From NCBI GenBank assembly GCA_014654535.1, contig BNBA01000003.1, forward strand, positions 124,001-188,000: DNA of 64,000 bases, written 5' to 3'. Position 1 is the first letter of the stretch. Each line of letters begins with the position of its first letter. The DNA is from Xanthomonas boreopolis (GTDB lineage Bacteria > Pseudomonadota > Gammaproteobacteria > Xanthomonadales > Xanthomonadaceae). Below the pieces are notes generated by a model. The model had not been told where the DNA came from. It saw only the letters and a list, made by a program, of their open reading frames with translations, and ran no database searches. The translations under genes were made by a program, and so were the position numbers. Shown here piece by piece: positions 35,208 to 44,797 of the stretch.

Positions 35208-36094
35208 AGGTCGCCGTCGCCAAGTATCCGGTCGGCCGTCCGGCCGACTTCGCCGCCTTCGCCGACAAGCAGGCCGCGCTGCTGGCGCAGGCCGCGCAGG
35301 CCGGGGCGCGCCTGGCCGTGCTGCCGGAGTACCTATCGCTGGAACTGGCCGCGACCTTCGGGCTGCCGGTGCTGGCCGACCTGCACGCATCACTGGAGGC
35401 GACCCAGCGGCTGCATGCCGATTACCTCGCGCTGTTCGGGAACCTGGCAAGCCGGCTCGGCCTGCACGTGGTGGCCGGCAGCTTCCTGCTCGCGGTGGGC
35501 GAAGGGCGCTATCGCAACCGCAGCTACTGGTTCGCGCCGGACGGGCGCCACGGCTGGCAGGACAAGCTGCAGCTGACCGGTTTCGAGAAGAAGGCCGGCG
35601 TGATCGAACCCGGCGATGCGCTGAAGGTGTTCGAGGCCGATGGCGTGCGCGCCGGCGTCTCGATCTGCTACGACAGCGAGTTCCCGTTGCCGGTGCGGGC
35701 GCAGGCCGAGGCCGGTGCCCGCCTGCTGGTGGTGCCCAGTTGCACCGATACCGCCGCGGGCGCGACCCGGGTGCAGGTCGGATGCCTGGCGCGCGCGCTG
35801 GAAAACCGCATGTTCGTGGCGCAGTCGGTCACGGCCGGGCTGGCCGAGTGGAGCCCCGCGCTGGACGTGAACACAGGCGAGGCCGCGCTGTATGCGCCGA
35901 TGGACGTGGGCCTGCCGGCCGACGGGGTGCTGACGCGCACCGCCGGCGAGGACGTCTGGGCGGTGGCGGAGCTCGATTTCGCCGCACTGGAGGCCAGCCG
36001 GGCGCGCGCCCAGGTGGCCAACGACCGCGACTGGCCCGGCCAGCTGCAGCCGACGCTGCGGCATGCGCGGCTGGCCGCCTTCGGCGAATCCTAG
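35204..36094 (+). CDS. Carbon-nitrogen hydrolase (nitrilase superfamily)
   Basis: Amidase or nitrilase-like enzyme of 296 residues with the Glu-Lys-Cys triad in place: Glu42 (LPEYLSLE), Lys121 (WQDKLQLTGFEKK) and Cys155 (SICYDSEFP). The protein is cytosolic. It starts inside the end of the GNAT gene (ATGA) and ends four bases into the convergent TonB receptor gene. Joint inheritance with a GNAT points to a two-step modification of an amine or amide, but no specific substrate can be argued. Confidence 0.9.
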   Translation: MKVAVAKYPVGRPADFAAFADKQAALLAQAAQAGARLAVLPEYLSLELAATFGLPVLADLHASLEATQRLHADYLALFGNLASRLGLHVVAGSFLLAVGEGRYRNRSYWFAPDGRHGWQDKLQLTGFEKKAGVIEPGDALKVFEADGVRAGVSICYDSEFPLPVRAQAEAGARLLVVPSCTDTAAGATRVQVGCLARALENRMFVAQSVTAGLAEWSPALDVNTGEAALYAPMDVGLPADGVLTRTAGEDVWAVAELDFAALEASRARAQVANDRDWPGQLQPTLRHARLAAFGES

Positions 36095-38178
36095 AAACGC
36101 CGCGATACCTGCAGTGCCAGCGTGCGCGGATCTCCCAGCGCGACCGCGCGTGCCAGGCCTCCGCTGAAGTAGTCGCGGTCGAACAGGTTGCGCACGTTCA
36201 GTGCGCAGCTCCATGGCCCCAGACGATAGCCCGCGCCGACATCGAACACGGTGTAGCCGGGGATCAGGTACCCGTAGCTGATGCGCGCGTCGGCGGCGCG
36301 CGCGCCTGCGCTGGCGTACCAGCCGTCGCCGCCGGCGTGCGGGTCGTAGCGCAGCCACAGCGCCCCGCTGTGCCGCGGCACGTTGGGCAGGCGGGTGCCG
36401 ACGGTGCTGGGCTGCTGGCCGCCGTCGTCGCGGATGCGCGCATCGGTATAGGCATAGCTGGCATTGACGCTGATACCGCTGCCGAAGTCGGCGCTGAGTT
36501 CCACTTCGCCGCCGCGACTGCGCTGCTCGCCGATCGCGATGCTGTAGCCATCGTTGATGGGATCGCTCTGCAGCACGTTGCGGCGGCGCAGGTCGTAGAT
36601 CGCCGTGGTCAGCATGGCGCGTTCGCCCAGCGCGTACTTGACGCCCAGTTCCCATTGCTTGCCCCATTCGGGTTCGAAGGCCGCGCCCTGGGCATCGGTG
36701 CCGGCGTTCGGCGTGAACGATGTCGCATAGCTCAGGTACGGGCGCACGCCCGGCGCGAGCTGGTACATCAACGCCGCCGAGCCGGTGGTGGCCTGGGCAT
36801 CGACACTGCCGCGGCTGCCGATCAGGCGGTTCTCGGTCTCGACCCGGCTGCGGTCGTGGCGCAGGCCGAGCAGCAGCAACCAATCCTCGCCCCATTGCAG
36901 GCTGTCGCGCAGATACAGGCCGCCGGAGGTCACGATCGAAAGATTGTCGCGGCTGCGCGCGGAGGGACAGGCGATGCCGGTGTAGACCGGGTCGTACACG
37001 TCGATCGTTCCGACCTGGCAGGTTTGCTGGGAGGCCCACTCCCAAGTGCGGAAGGCGTTCAGGCCCACGATCAGTTCCTGGCGGAAAGCGGCATCGCCGA
37101 AATTGGCCGCCAGGTAGGTGTCCTGCGTCCAGGTCCTGCCGCCCCATTGCTGGCGGGTACCGGAGCGGCGCAGGGTGCGCTGGTCGGCGAGGAAGGTCTC
37201 GTTGGCGACCAGGTCGCCATCGACTTCCGATTGCTGCCAGCGCAGGCCATGATGGAGCCGCCAGTCGTTGCCGAAGCGGTGGTCGAGTTGCCAGCCGGCA
37301 CGCCATTGCTCGGCGTCGTAGGGCGATTGGCCGGGCTCGCCGGTGAACAGCGTGCGCCGCAGCGGGCCATTGCGGTTGGGCAGCACCGCCCCCTGCAGCG
37401 GCAGGCCCTGCTGGCGGACGTAGCGGCGCTGCTGGTAGCTGGTCAGCAGCACGAAGTCGGTGTCTTCGCCCAGGTCCAGTGCCAGCGCCGGTGCGATGAA
37501 GCGCTCGCGCGACCAGACGTGGTCGGTCGCGTCATCGCTGTTGCTTGCCAGCGCGTTGATGCGCAACGCGGCGCGCTGCTGTTCCAGGGGCAGGTTGAGA
37601 TCGGCGCTGGCCTGGCGCAGGCCGTGGCTGCCGACGGTCAGCTCCGCGTGGCCGCGGGCGACCGCCAGCGGGCGCTTGCTGACCAGGTTGACCATGCCGC
37701 CGGGCTGCACCTGGCCGTACAGCAGGGACGCCGGGCCCTTGAGCACCTCGACCTGTTCCAGGCCGTACATCGGCTCGGCCACGCGGTTGCCTGCGGAGCT
37801 GCGCAGGCCATCGACGAAGACCGAGTCCGACGCGGTCTGGCCGCGGATGATGAAGTCGTCCCAGCCGCGCCGGCCGAAGGTGCCGCCGACCACGCCGCCG
37901 GCGCTCTGCAGCGCGTCGTTGAGGCTGCGTACCTGCTGGCTGTCGAGCAGGGCGCGGCCGAGCACGTCCAGCGCCAGGGGCGTCTGCTCCAACGGCAGGT
38001 CGGACTTGGCGCTCGTCGCGGGCGCGGCGGGATGGAAGCCGTTGCCCTGGTTGCTGACCCGCACGGCCGACAGGGTGGTGGTCACCGCCTCTTCCGCCGG
38101 TGCCAGCGCCGGCACGGCAACCGAGGACAGCAGGGCACAGGCACCGAACAGGCGGCGCCGGGGCGATAGTCTGGACAT
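36091..38178 (-). CDS. TonB-dependent siderophore receptor
   Basis: Outer-membrane receptor of 695 residues. The signal peptide (about 1-29) is followed by a short TonB-box-like region (TTLSAVRVSNQG) and the plug domain (about 55-165, with LNDALQSAGGVVGG, FIIRGQTASDSVFVDGLR and VEVLKGPASLLYGQ). A 22-strand beta barrel ends in the required C-terminal phenylalanine (QVSRRF). The plug type is that of ferric-siderophore receptors (FhuA/FpvA group, TIGR01783-like). A Fur box lies about 35-60 bases before the start. It lacks the N-terminal signalling extension, so no sigma/anti-sigma control is expected. The siderophore is unknown. Confidence 0.92.
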   Translation of the reverse strand: MSRLSPRRRLFGACALLSSVAVPALAPAEEAVTTTLSAVRVSNQGNGFHPAAPATSAKSDLPLEQTPLALDVLGRALLDSQQVRSLNDALQSAGGVVGGTFGRRGWDDFIIRGQTASDSVFVDGLRSSAGNRVAEPMYGLEQVEVLKGPASLLYGQVQPGGMVNLVSKRPLAVARGHAELTVGSHGLRQASADLNLPLEQQRAALRINALASNSDDATDHVWSRERFIAPALALDLGEDTDFVLLTSYQQRRYVRQQGLPLQGAVLPNRNGPLRRTLFTGEPGQSPYDAEQWRAGWQLDHRFGNDWRLHHGLRWQQSEVDGDLVANETFLADQRTLRRSGTRQQWGGRTWTQDTYLAANFGDAAFRQELIVGLNAFRTWEWASQQTCQVGTIDVYDPVYTGIACPSARSRDNLSIVTSGGLYLRDSLQWGEDWLLLLGLRHDRSRVETENRLIGSRGSVDAQATTGSAALMYQLAPGVRPYLSYATSFTPNAGTDAQGAAFEPEWGKQWELGVKYALGERAMLTTAIYDLRRRNVLQSDPINDGYSIAIGEQRSRGGEVELSADFGSGISVNASYAYTDARIRDDGGQQPSTVGTRLPNVPRHSGALWLRYDPHAGGDGWYASAGARAADARISYGYLIPGYTVFDVGAGYRLGPWSCALNVRNLFDRDYFSGGLARAVALGDPRTLALQVSRRF

Positions 38179-38211
38179 GGGGGAGTGCCGGGAAACGGTG
38201 GGGGATGAGCA

Positions 38212-38237
38212 TGATAGTGAGAATGAATCTCAATATC
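38212..38237. promoter_or_regulatory. Fur box before the siderophore receptor
   Basis: GATAGTGAGAATGAATCTCA then ATATC. The core TGAGA-ATGAA-TCTCA is a good inverted repeat matching the Fur consensus GATAATGATAATCATTATC. It lies between the receptor and the divergent gltX. Iron repression of the receptor is the natural reading. Confidence 0.8.
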
Positions 38238-38352
38238 GACCATCCGGTGCGCCCGAGTGCGCCCGTCGACCGGGCCAGGACGGTTGCGAGGCCCCGGCAG
38301 CGCCGATGACGCTCCGGTAAAATCGAGGGATTTCCCGTCTCACGAGCGTTCC

Positions 38353-39759
38353 ATGACCTGCCGCACCCGTTTCGCCCCCAGTCCCACCGGCTACCTGCAC
38401 ATCGGCGGGGCCCGCACCGCCCTGTACTGCTGGCTGGAGGCGCGCCATCGCAGCGGCGAGTTCGTGCTGCGCATCGAGGACACCGACCGCGAGCGCAGCA
38501 CCCAGGCGGCGATCGACGCGATCCTGGAAGCGATGGAGTGGCTGGGCCTGGACTACGACGAGGGCCCGGTCTACCAGACCCAGCGCATCGATCGCTACAA
38601 GGAGGTGGCCGAGAAACTGCTCGCCGAGGGCAAGGCCTACTACGCCTACGAGACCCGCGAGGAACTCGATGCCATGCGCGAGGCGGCCATGGCCAGGCAG
38701 GAGAAGCCACGCTACAACGGCGCCGCGCGCGAGCTGGACCTGCCGTACCGCGACGATCCGAACCGGGTGATCCGTTTCAAGAACCCGCTCGACGGCGTGG
38801 TCGCCTTCGACGACCTGATCAAGGGCCGCATCGAGATCGCCAACAGCGAGCTGGACGACATGGTGATCTTCCGCCCGGACGGCTACCCCACCTACAACTT
38901 CGCGGTGGTGGTGGACGATTGGGACATGGGCATCACCGAGGTCATCCGCGGCGACGACCACATCAACAACACCCCGCGCCAGATCAACATCTACGAGGCG
39001 CTGGGCGCGCCGGTGCCGAAGTTCGCGCACATGCCGATGATCCTGGACGAGCAGGGCGCCAAGCTGTCCAAGCGCACCGGCGCGGCCGACGTGATGCAGT
39101 ACAAGGACGCCGGCTACCTGCCGCACGCGCTGATCAACTATCTGGCCCGCCTGGGCTGGTCGCACGGCGACCAGGAACTGTTCTCGCGCCAGGAACTGAT
39201 CGACCTGTTCAAGGTCGAGGACGTCAACTCCAAGGCCGCGCGCCTGGACATGGCCAAGCTGGGCTGGGTCAACCAGCACTACCTGAAGACCGACGACCCG
39301 GCGACGATCGCGCCGCAACTGGTCTACCAGTTGGAGAAGCTCGGCGTGGACGTGGCCGCCGGGCCGGCGCCGGCCGACGTGGTGGTCGCACTGCGCGAGC
39401 GCGTGCAGACGCTGAAGGAAATGGCCGAGAAGGCGGAAGTCTGGTACCGGCCGCTGCAGGCCTACGACGAGGCCGCCGTCGCCAAGCACCTCAAGGCCGG
39501 CGCGGAAGCCCCGCTGGCCAAGGCCCGCGAGCTGCTCGCCGCGCTGCCGGAATGGACCGTCGAGGCCGTGGCCGCCGCGCTGCACGACACCGCCGCCGTG
39601 CTGGAACTGGGCATGGGCAAGGTCGCCCAGCCGATGCGCGTGGCGATCACCGGTACCCAGGTCAGCCCCGACATTTCCCATACGGTCTACCTGGCCGGGC
39701 GCGAGGAGGCCTTGAAACGCATCGACGCCGCGCTTATGAAGATCGGGACGGCGGCCTGA
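38353..39759 (+). CDS. gltX: Glutamyl-tRNA synthetase
   Basis: Class I aminoacyl-tRNA synthetase of 468 residues that charges tRNA-Glu. The HIGH motif is HIGG (16-19) in [16 protein letters not shown], and the KMSKS motif is KLSKR (about 237-241). [12 protein letters not shown] is the family signature. No C-terminal oddities. The start ATG 38353 gives [11 protein letters not shown]; a -10-like TAAAAT is about 35 bases upstream. It is followed after 21 bases by the zur-like regulator, so the two are likely co-transcribed. Confidence 0.97.
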   Translation: MTCRTRFAPSPTGYLHIGGARTALYCWLEARHRSGEFVLRIEDTDRERSTQAAIDAILEAMEWLGLDYDEGPVYQTQRIDRYKEVAEKLLAEGKAYYAYETREELDAMREAAMARQEKPRYNGAARELDLPYRDDPNRVIRFKNPLDGVVAFDDLIKGRIEIANSELDDMVIFRPDGYPTYNFAVVVDDWDMGITEVIRGDDHINNTPRQINIYEALGAPVPKFAHMPMILDEQGAKLSKRTGAADVMQYKDAGYLPHALINYLARLGWSHGDQELFSRQELIDLFKVEDVNSKAARLDMAKLGWVNQHYLKTDDPATIAPQLVYQLEKLGVDVAAGPAPADVVVALRERVQTLKEMAEKAEVWYRPLQAYDEAAVAKHLKAGAEAPLAKARELLAALPEWTVEAVAAALHDTAAVLELGMGKVAQPMRVAITGTQVSPDISHTVYLAGREEALKRIDAALMKIGTAA

Positions 39760-39780
39760 GCCGTCCCGTTCGAGGTCACC

Positions 39781-40278
39781 ATGCCCGCCAAGTCCGCCAA
39801 GCACAGCTGCACCGATCCCCATCACCACGTCGATAGCGCCGATGCGTTCGTCCGCGCCGTGGAGCGCGCCTGCGCCGAGCGCGGGCTGCGGCTGACCCCG
39901 ATCCGCGCCAACGTGCTGCGGCTGATCGCCGATGCCGGCAAGCCGGTGAAGGCCTACGAACTGCTGGAGTGGGTGCGCGAAGGCAAGGGCGTCGGTGCCG
40001 ACGCCCCGCCGACGGTGTACCGCGCGCTGGATTTCCTGATGGCCAACGGCTTCGTGCACAAGCTGGAATCGGTCAACGCCTTCGTGGCCTGCCACCACCC
40101 CAACAGCGTGCAGCATTCGGTGCCGTTCCTGATCTGCGACCGCTGCCACAGCGCGGTGGAGCTGGAGGACAAGGACGTGGTGGCCCAGCTCGACGCCCGC
40201 GCCAAGGCGCTGGGTTTCCAGCCGCAGGCGCAGACGCTGGAAGTGCACGGCCTGTGCGCGAAGTGCGCGCGGATCTGA
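39781..40278 (+). CDS. zur: Fur family regulator, Zur type
   Basis: Zinc-sensing repressor of 165 residues. The winged helix (about 20-95) includes LRLTPIRANVLRLI and PPTVYRALDFLMANGFVHKL. The structural zinc site is Cys119/Cys122 (CDRC) with Cys159/Cys162 (CAKC). The N-terminus has CTDPHHH and the hinge HH-rich CHHPNSVQH, which fits Zur better than Fur, as the Fur-specific HHD(H) iron site is absent. It sits 21 bases behind gltX. A likely target is the znuD/merC intergenic region at 46.9 kb. Confidence 0.85.
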   Translation: MPAKSAKHSCTDPHHHVDSADAFVRAVERACAERGLRLTPIRANVLRLIADAGKPVKAYELLEWVREGKGVGADAPPTVYRALDFLMANGFVHKLESVNAFVACHHPNSVQHSVPFLICDRCHSAVELEDKDVVAQLDARAKALGFQPQAQTLEVHGLCAKCARI

Positions 40279-40306
40279 GGGCATCTTCGCCCACGCGGTA
40301 GCCGGG

Positions 40307-40328
40307 CGCCGCCGCGATCGCGGCGGCG
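40307..40328. terminator. Perfect 22-base palindrome between zur and the MFS gene
   Basis: CGCCGCCGCGA followed by its exact complement TCGCGGCGGCG, lying 28 bases after the zur stop and 5 before the MFS stop on the other strand. It is a plausible bidirectional terminator despite having no T-run. Confidence 0.55.
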
Positions 40329-40332
40329 GGAG

Positions 40333-41559
40333 TCAGGCGGCCGCCGCGGCCATCGCGGGGCGGCGTTCGCGGATCGGCAGGTTCGCCAGTGCCGCGCCCG
40401 CGGCCAGCGCCATGTCGGCGTACCACATCCAGGTGTAGTCGCCGAACTTCTCCAGCGCCACGCCGCCCAACCAGGCGCCGAAGAAGCCGCCGAGCTGGTG
40501 CGAGAGCAGGGTGAGGCCGAACAGCGTGCCGAGGTAGCGCGGGCCGAACAGCTTGCCGACCAGGCCCGCGGTCGGCGGGACCGTCGCCAGCCAGGTGAAG
40601 CCGAGCGCGGCGGCGAACACGTAGAAGGTCAGCGGCGTCGGCGGGGCCAGCAGGTACAGCGCGATCAGCGCGGCGCGGCCGGCGTAGATGGCGAACAGCA
40701 GCCACTTCATCCTGAAGCGCTCGCCGAGCTTGCCCGCGGCCAGGCTGCCGGCGACGTTGAACAGGCCGATCAGCGCGATGGAAGCGGCCGAGACGCTGGC
40801 CGGCAGCCCGCACAGCGCCACCTCGCCCGGCAAGTGGGTGACCAGGAAGGCGATGTGCACGCCGCAGGTGAAGAAGCCCAGGTGCAGGCACCAGTAGCTG
40901 CGGTCGCGCAGGGCCGCGCGCAGCTGCGAGCGCAGGTCGCCGCCGGGTGGCGCGGCATGCGGGGCGGCATGTGCTTGCGGCTTGCGGCGCAACGGCCATG
41001 CCAGCGGCAAGGTCAGCAGCGAAAGCGCGGCCAGGCCGATCATCGCCATCGCCCAGCCGGCGGCGCCGATCATCAACTGCACCAGCGGCGCGAACAGGAA
41101 CTGGCCGAGGGAGCCGCCGGCGTTGATGATGCCTGCGGCGAAGGAACGCTTCTCCGGCGCCAACCGGTGCGCGGTGGCGCCGATCAGCACCGAGAAGCTG
41201 CCGGCGCCGGCGCCTGCCGCGGCGAGCAGCCCCAGGCTGAAGATCAGCCCCCATTCGCTCGGCATCAGCGGGGTCAGGCCTAGACCCAGCGCCAGCAGCA
41301 AGCCGCCGGCCGCCAGCACCGGCAGGGGGCCGCGCTGGTCGGCCAGCGCGCCGAACAGCGGCTGCACCGCGCCCCAGACGAACTGGCCGACCGCCAGCGC
41401 GAAGCTGATCGCGGCGATGCCGAGGCCGGTGTCGCGGTGGATCGGATCGACGAACAGGCCGGTGGTCTGGCGCGCGCCCATGGTCAGCATCAGCACCGCC
41501 GACGCCGCGGCGAGCAGGCCCCAGTGCGCGGCGCGCGCATCGCGCACGGAGGCGTTCAT
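40333..41559 (-). CDS. MFS transporter
   Basis: Twelve-helix carrier of the major facilitator superfamily, 408 residues. It starts MNASVRDARAAHWGLLAA at the ATG of 41559. The stretch GARQTTGLFVDPIHRDTGLG near residues 27-46, the GALADQRGPLPVL loop 2-3 motif and GKLGERFRMKWLL support the family, near the oxalate/formate or MFS-1 type. The gene overlaps the MarR gene by four bases (ATGA) and so is coupled to it. The substrate is unknown; the MarR partner suggests export or uptake of an aromatic or drug-like compound. Confidence 0.88.
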   Translation of the reverse strand: MNASVRDARAAHWGLLAAASAVLMLTMGARQTTGLFVDPIHRDTGLGIAAISFALAVGQFVWGAVQPLFGALADQRGPLPVLAAGGLLLALGLGLTPLMPSEWGLIFSLGLLAAAGAGAGSFSVLIGATAHRLAPEKRSFAAGIINAGGSLGQFLFAPLVQLMIGAAGWAMAMIGLAALSLLTLPLAWPLRRKPQAHAAPHAAPPGGDLRSQLRAALRDRSYWCLHLGFFTCGVHIAFLVTHLPGEVALCGLPASVSAASIALIGLFNVAGSLAAGKLGERFRMKWLLFAIYAGRAALIALYLLAPPTPLTFYVFAAALGFTWLATVPPTAGLVGKLFGPRYLGTLFGLTLLSHQLGGFFGAWLGGVALEKFGDYTWMWYADMALAAGAALANLPIRERRPAMAAAAA

Positions 41560-41987
41560 GCCGTTCCTCCGTCGCGCAGTGCGCGGTCGAGGCGCTTGAG
41601 CGCGTCGTGCAGGGCAGTGGTGTCCTCCCGGCCGTACAGCGCCTCGATGCGGTCCTGCGCGCGTTGCCAGTGCGGCAGCGCGCGCTTGAGCAGGCGCCGG
41701 CCGGCGGCGCTGGTGGCGATGAGCTTCTGCCGCGCGTCCTCGCCGCGGCGTTCCTCGATCCAGCCCGCGGCCAGCATCGGCCGGAGATTGCGCGAGAGCG
41801 TGCTGCGATCCATGCCCAGGATCTCGGCCAGCGCGCCGAGCTGCCTGGGCTCGCCGGCGCGACGCAGGATGGAGTACTCGTTGAGGCTCAGGCCCGCTTC
41901 CGCCAGTTCGCGATCGTAGACCAGCGAGGTCCGGCGCGCGGCGCGGCGCAGGTAGAAGCAGGTGCAGCGGCAGGGAGCGTCGGGCAT
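41556..41987 (-). CDS. MarR family transcriptional regulator
   Basis: Winged-helix regulator of 143 residues. The N-terminal CRCTCFYLRRAARRTSL gives several cysteines before the dimer helix. The recognition region is LGALAEILGMDRSTLSRNLRPM (about 60-81), followed by the wing GEDARQKLI. It is coupled to the MFS gene. A 12-base near-palindrome GTGTATATGCAC lies 39 bases upstream and probably serves as its operator. The inducer is unknown. The clustered cysteines may make it thiol-sensitive, a guess. Confidence 0.88.
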   Translation of the reverse strand: MPDAPCRCTCFYLRRAARRTSLVYDRELAEAGLSLNEYSILRRAGEPRQLGALAEILGMDRSTLSRNLRPMLAAGWIEERRGEDARQKLIATSAAGRRLLKRALPHWQRAQDRIEALYGREDTTALHDALKRLDRALRDGGTA

Positions 41988-42025
41988 GGACGAAGGAGTC
42001 CTGGGCGGCGATGTCGCGATGATAT

Positions 42026-42037
42026 GTGTATATGCAC
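42026..42037. promoter_or_regulatory. Likely MarR operator
   Basis: GTGTATATGCAC is nearly self-complementary and lies in an A/T-rich patch (ATATGTGTATATGCACCTA) that stands out from the GC-rich flanks, 39 bases before the MarR start. Confidence 0.45.
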
Positions 42038-42119
42038 CTATTCGCCAGCTTCGATCCCGGACTGGCCGCCGGGCCATGGCAAGAGGCTGGCGCAGGTGGA
42101 TCCGCCTCCGCGGCGTGGG

Positions 42120-42161
42120 ACTTCGGTCCCGGCGGTTCCACCGGGACGCCGGGACCGAAGT
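42120..42161. repeat. REP-like inverted repeat, copy 3 (diverged)
   Basis: Arms ACTTCGGTCCCGGCG and CGCCGGGACCGAAGT pair over 15 bases. It resembles the GGGACTGAAGTCCC family with a G-for-A shift in both arms (ACTTCGGTCCC). It lies 15 bases after the TonB receptor gene on the minus strand. Confidence 0.65.
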
Positions 42162-42176
42162 GGCGCGGACGGGCCG

Positions 42177-44546
42177 CTACCAGCGGTACGCCACCGACAC
42201 CTGGTATTGGCGGCCGGCGATCGGGCGGCCCATGAACACGCCGCCGGTGGCCGCGCCGGGCACGCGCACGTTGCCTTCGGTCAGGCCCAGCTCGTCGGTG
42301 ACGTTGCTGCCGCTGGCGGTGAACTCCCAGTGGTCGCCCACGTGCATGCTCGCGCCGACGTCGAGCATGTGGTACGAGGGCAGGCGCTGGGTATTGGCCA
42401 GGTCGGCGAAGCGTTCGCCGATGTAGGAGTAGGTGGCGAACAGCTTGAGGTCGCCGAACGGCAGCGTCCAGTAGTAGCTCGGGGTGAGCCGGAACTGGCG
42501 CTTGGGCTGGCGCATCACGCGGTTGTCGGTGTACTCGCGGTAATTGCGGTACTTGGCGTCCAGCCACACGCCGGTGCCGGCCAGCTCGAAGCCGCCGAAC
42601 GGCCGGATCGCGCCCTCCACCTCCAGGCCGTAGGCGCGCGAGTCGCCGACCGTGGTGAAGTTGCTGCCGTCGGCCAGGAAAGCCTGGAACGGCGAGTTCT
42701 TGAAGGTGTTGTAGAACGCGGTGAGGTACAGGTCGTAGCTGGACGCGCCCGACTTCAGGCCGAGCTCGTACTGGTCGACCTGCTGCACCTTGTCCTGGCC
42801 GTCGCGCAGGTTGTCGAAGCCGGGGAACTTGACGCCGGAGTTGGCGCGGGCGAACAGGCTGTTGTGCTCGTCCAGCCGGAAGTTCAGGCCGGCCGTCCAC
42901 GACAGCTCGTCGTCGTCCTGGTCGATGCGGCGCACGCCGGGCAGCGCGACCGAGGTCTCGTTGTCGTAGAGCGTGTCCGGGTTGCCGTCCAGGTCGACGG
43001 TCGCGGTGTCGTGCACGTCGCCGGTCACGCTCTGGCGCTCGTAGCGCACGCCCAGGTCCAGGCGCAGGCGCTCGTTGAGCTCCCACTCGTCGGCGACGAA
43101 GGCGGCGATGTTCTCGCCGTCGTACTTGGCGCGCAGGTTGAAGAACGAGGTGCTGGTGAAGCCCTGGCGGGTCACCTGGCGGCCGTCGTCGAGCGCCACG
43201 TCGATGCGGCGGGCATGGTTCTGCGCGGTCAGCAGCATCGTGTTGCCCAGGTACCACAGGTCGTCGGAGGAGTACTTGGCGTAATAGGCGCCCACCGTGA
43301 GGGTGTTGCCGGCGAACAGTTCGCGGCTCAGGCGCAGGTCGTTGGTGAAGGAGTTGATGCGCTTGTCCACCGACCACCAGCCGGCTTCGAGCACCTGCTG
43401 GTCCGGGCTCACCGCGCCGCCGCCGTTGGTATAGGTCGCGGTGCCGCCGGTGCCGTAGCGCGCGATGAAGTCGCCCAGGCGCAGCGGCGCATCGCCGGTG
43501 AACAGCGCGTAGGTCGGCGCGGTGCCGCTCATCACGTTGAAGCGGTCGGCCACGGTCCAGCCGCCCACGTCCCAGTTCAACTCGCCGCCGAACAGGTCGA
43601 TGTTGACGCCGCGGCCATCGGCCAGGTCGCGGCGCACCGTCTCCCCGCCGGGGCCCACCAGGAGGTCGACGTTACGGAAGTCGTTGCTCAGCAGCGTGCC
43701 GGTCTGCGGGTCCAGCCCGGGGAAGCCGGAGAGGTCGCGCCCGTCGTTGCGCGACAGCAGCGGGATGGCGGTGTAGAAGGCGTTGTTGTCGTCGGTGTGG
43801 CGCGCGTAGAAGGTCAGCTCGCCGGTGTCCCAGCGCTTGCTCAGCGTGGCGCTGAACTGGCCGCCCTTGTCGGCGGAGAACTGCGGGTCGCGCACGCCGT
43901 CGCTCTCGCGGAAGAAGCCGCCCACGCTGTAGTACCAGCCGTTGCCCATCGGCCCGCTGTTGAACAGGTCGATGCGGCGCAGGCCGTCGCTGCCGCCGGT
44001 GAGGCGCACGCTGCCTTCCGGTTCGTCCTGGCCCTTCTTCTGGATGAAGTTCACGGTGATGCCGGGCTGTCCGTTGGAGAAGATCGGGCTGGAACCGCCG
44101 CGCAGCACCTCCATGCGCTCGACGGTGTCGTCGGTGCGGAACAGCGTGGAGTTCTCCAGGAACGACAGCGTCGGCGGCGGGAACAGCGGCGAGCCGTCCA
44201 GTTGCATGGTCACGAACGGCGCGTCGCCCTCCGAGGGCATGCCGCGCACGAAGATGTTGGCGCCGGTACCGCCGCCGCTGGGCTCGGCCCAGACGCCGGG
44301 CACGATCTTGAGCAGGTCGGCGGTGCTCTGCGGCACCGCCTCGCGGATCTGCTCGGGCGAGGCGGTGGTGATCGAGAAGCTGGCATCGCGCTTGCGCACG
44401 CCCTGGAAGCGCGCGGTACCGCTGACCACGATCGCGTCCAGCGTGGTCGCTTCCTGGCGCGGGTCGGGCGCGGCGGCGTCCTGGGCGAGGACGGGCGGCG
44501 CGAACATGGTGGCGATCAGGACATAGGGACTTGCATGAAGTTTCAT
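42177..44546 (-). CDS. TonB-dependent receptor
   Basis: Outer-membrane receptor of 789 residues. The signal peptide (about 1-22) is followed by a TonB-box region with the ATTLDAIVVSGTARFQGVRK motif and a plug domain (about 55-165, VPQSTADLLKIVPGVW, NIFVRGMPSEGDAPFVTMQ and VEVLRGGSS). The barrel ends in a C-terminal tryptophan (VSVAYRW). The shape IVVSGTAR differs from siderophore receptors and resembles the large xanthomonad carbohydrate/other TBDR groups. There is no Fur box upstream. The MFS/MarR pair lies downstream on the same strand. The ligand is unknown. Confidence 0.9.
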   Translation of the reverse strand: MKLHASPYVLIATMFAPPVLAQDAAAPDPRQEATTLDAIVVSGTARFQGVRKRDASFSITTASPEQIREAVPQSTADLLKIVPGVWAEPSGGGTGANIFVRGMPSEGDAPFVTMQLDGSPLFPPPTLSFLENSTLFRTDDTVERMEVLRGGSSPIFSNGQPGITVNFIQKKGQDEPEGSVRLTGGSDGLRRIDLFNSGPMGNGWYYSVGGFFRESDGVRDPQFSADKGGQFSATLSKRWDTGELTFYARHTDDNNAFYTAIPLLSRNDGRDLSGFPGLDPQTGTLLSNDFRNVDLLVGPGGETVRRDLADGRGVNIDLFGGELNWDVGGWTVADRFNVMSGTAPTYALFTGDAPLRLGDFIARYGTGGTATYTNGGGAVSPDQQVLEAGWWSVDKRINSFTNDLRLSRELFAGNTLTVGAYYAKYSSDDLWYLGNTMLLTAQNHARRIDVALDDGRQVTRQGFTSTSFFNLRAKYDGENIAAFVADEWELNERLRLDLGVRYERQSVTGDVHDTATVDLDGNPDTLYDNETSVALPGVRRIDQDDDELSWTAGLNFRLDEHNSLFARANSGVKFPGFDNLRDGQDKVQQVDQYELGLKSGASSYDLYLTAFYNTFKNSPFQAFLADGSNFTTVGDSRAYGLEVEGAIRPFGGFELAGTGVWLDAKYRNYREYTDNRVMRQPKRQFRLTPSYYWTLPFGDLKLFATYSYIGERFADLANTQRLPSYHMLDVGASMHVGDHWEFTASGSNVTDELGLTEGNVRVPGAATGGVFMGRPIAGRQYQVSVAYRW

Positions 44547-44744
44547 GAGGGCTCCCTGTTTTTCGGGTGGTGGCCGGCACCTGCGCGGGGGTCCGCATGG
44601 CAGGGCAGGCGGGCGTTGCCTTCAGGCACGGGGGCGTGCCGGTCGCAATTAACCACCAACCGGCGTGAAGACCGCCGTGAAATCCGCTGCGTGCCCGGCC
44701 GCGGCAAGGCGGCGGATGCAGGGGCGGGACCGGGATTCCCGCAC

Positions 44745-44773
44745 AAAAAAGAGGCCGCCCAGGGGGCGGCCTC
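44745..44773 (-). terminator. Intrinsic terminator after znuD
   Basis: On the minus strand, GAGGCCGCC and GGCGGCCTC pair around a 5-base loop and are followed by six Ts. It starts 25 bases beyond the znuD stop. Confidence 0.9.
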
Positions 44774-44797
44774 GTCTGCGGCGGGGAGAGGACGCCG

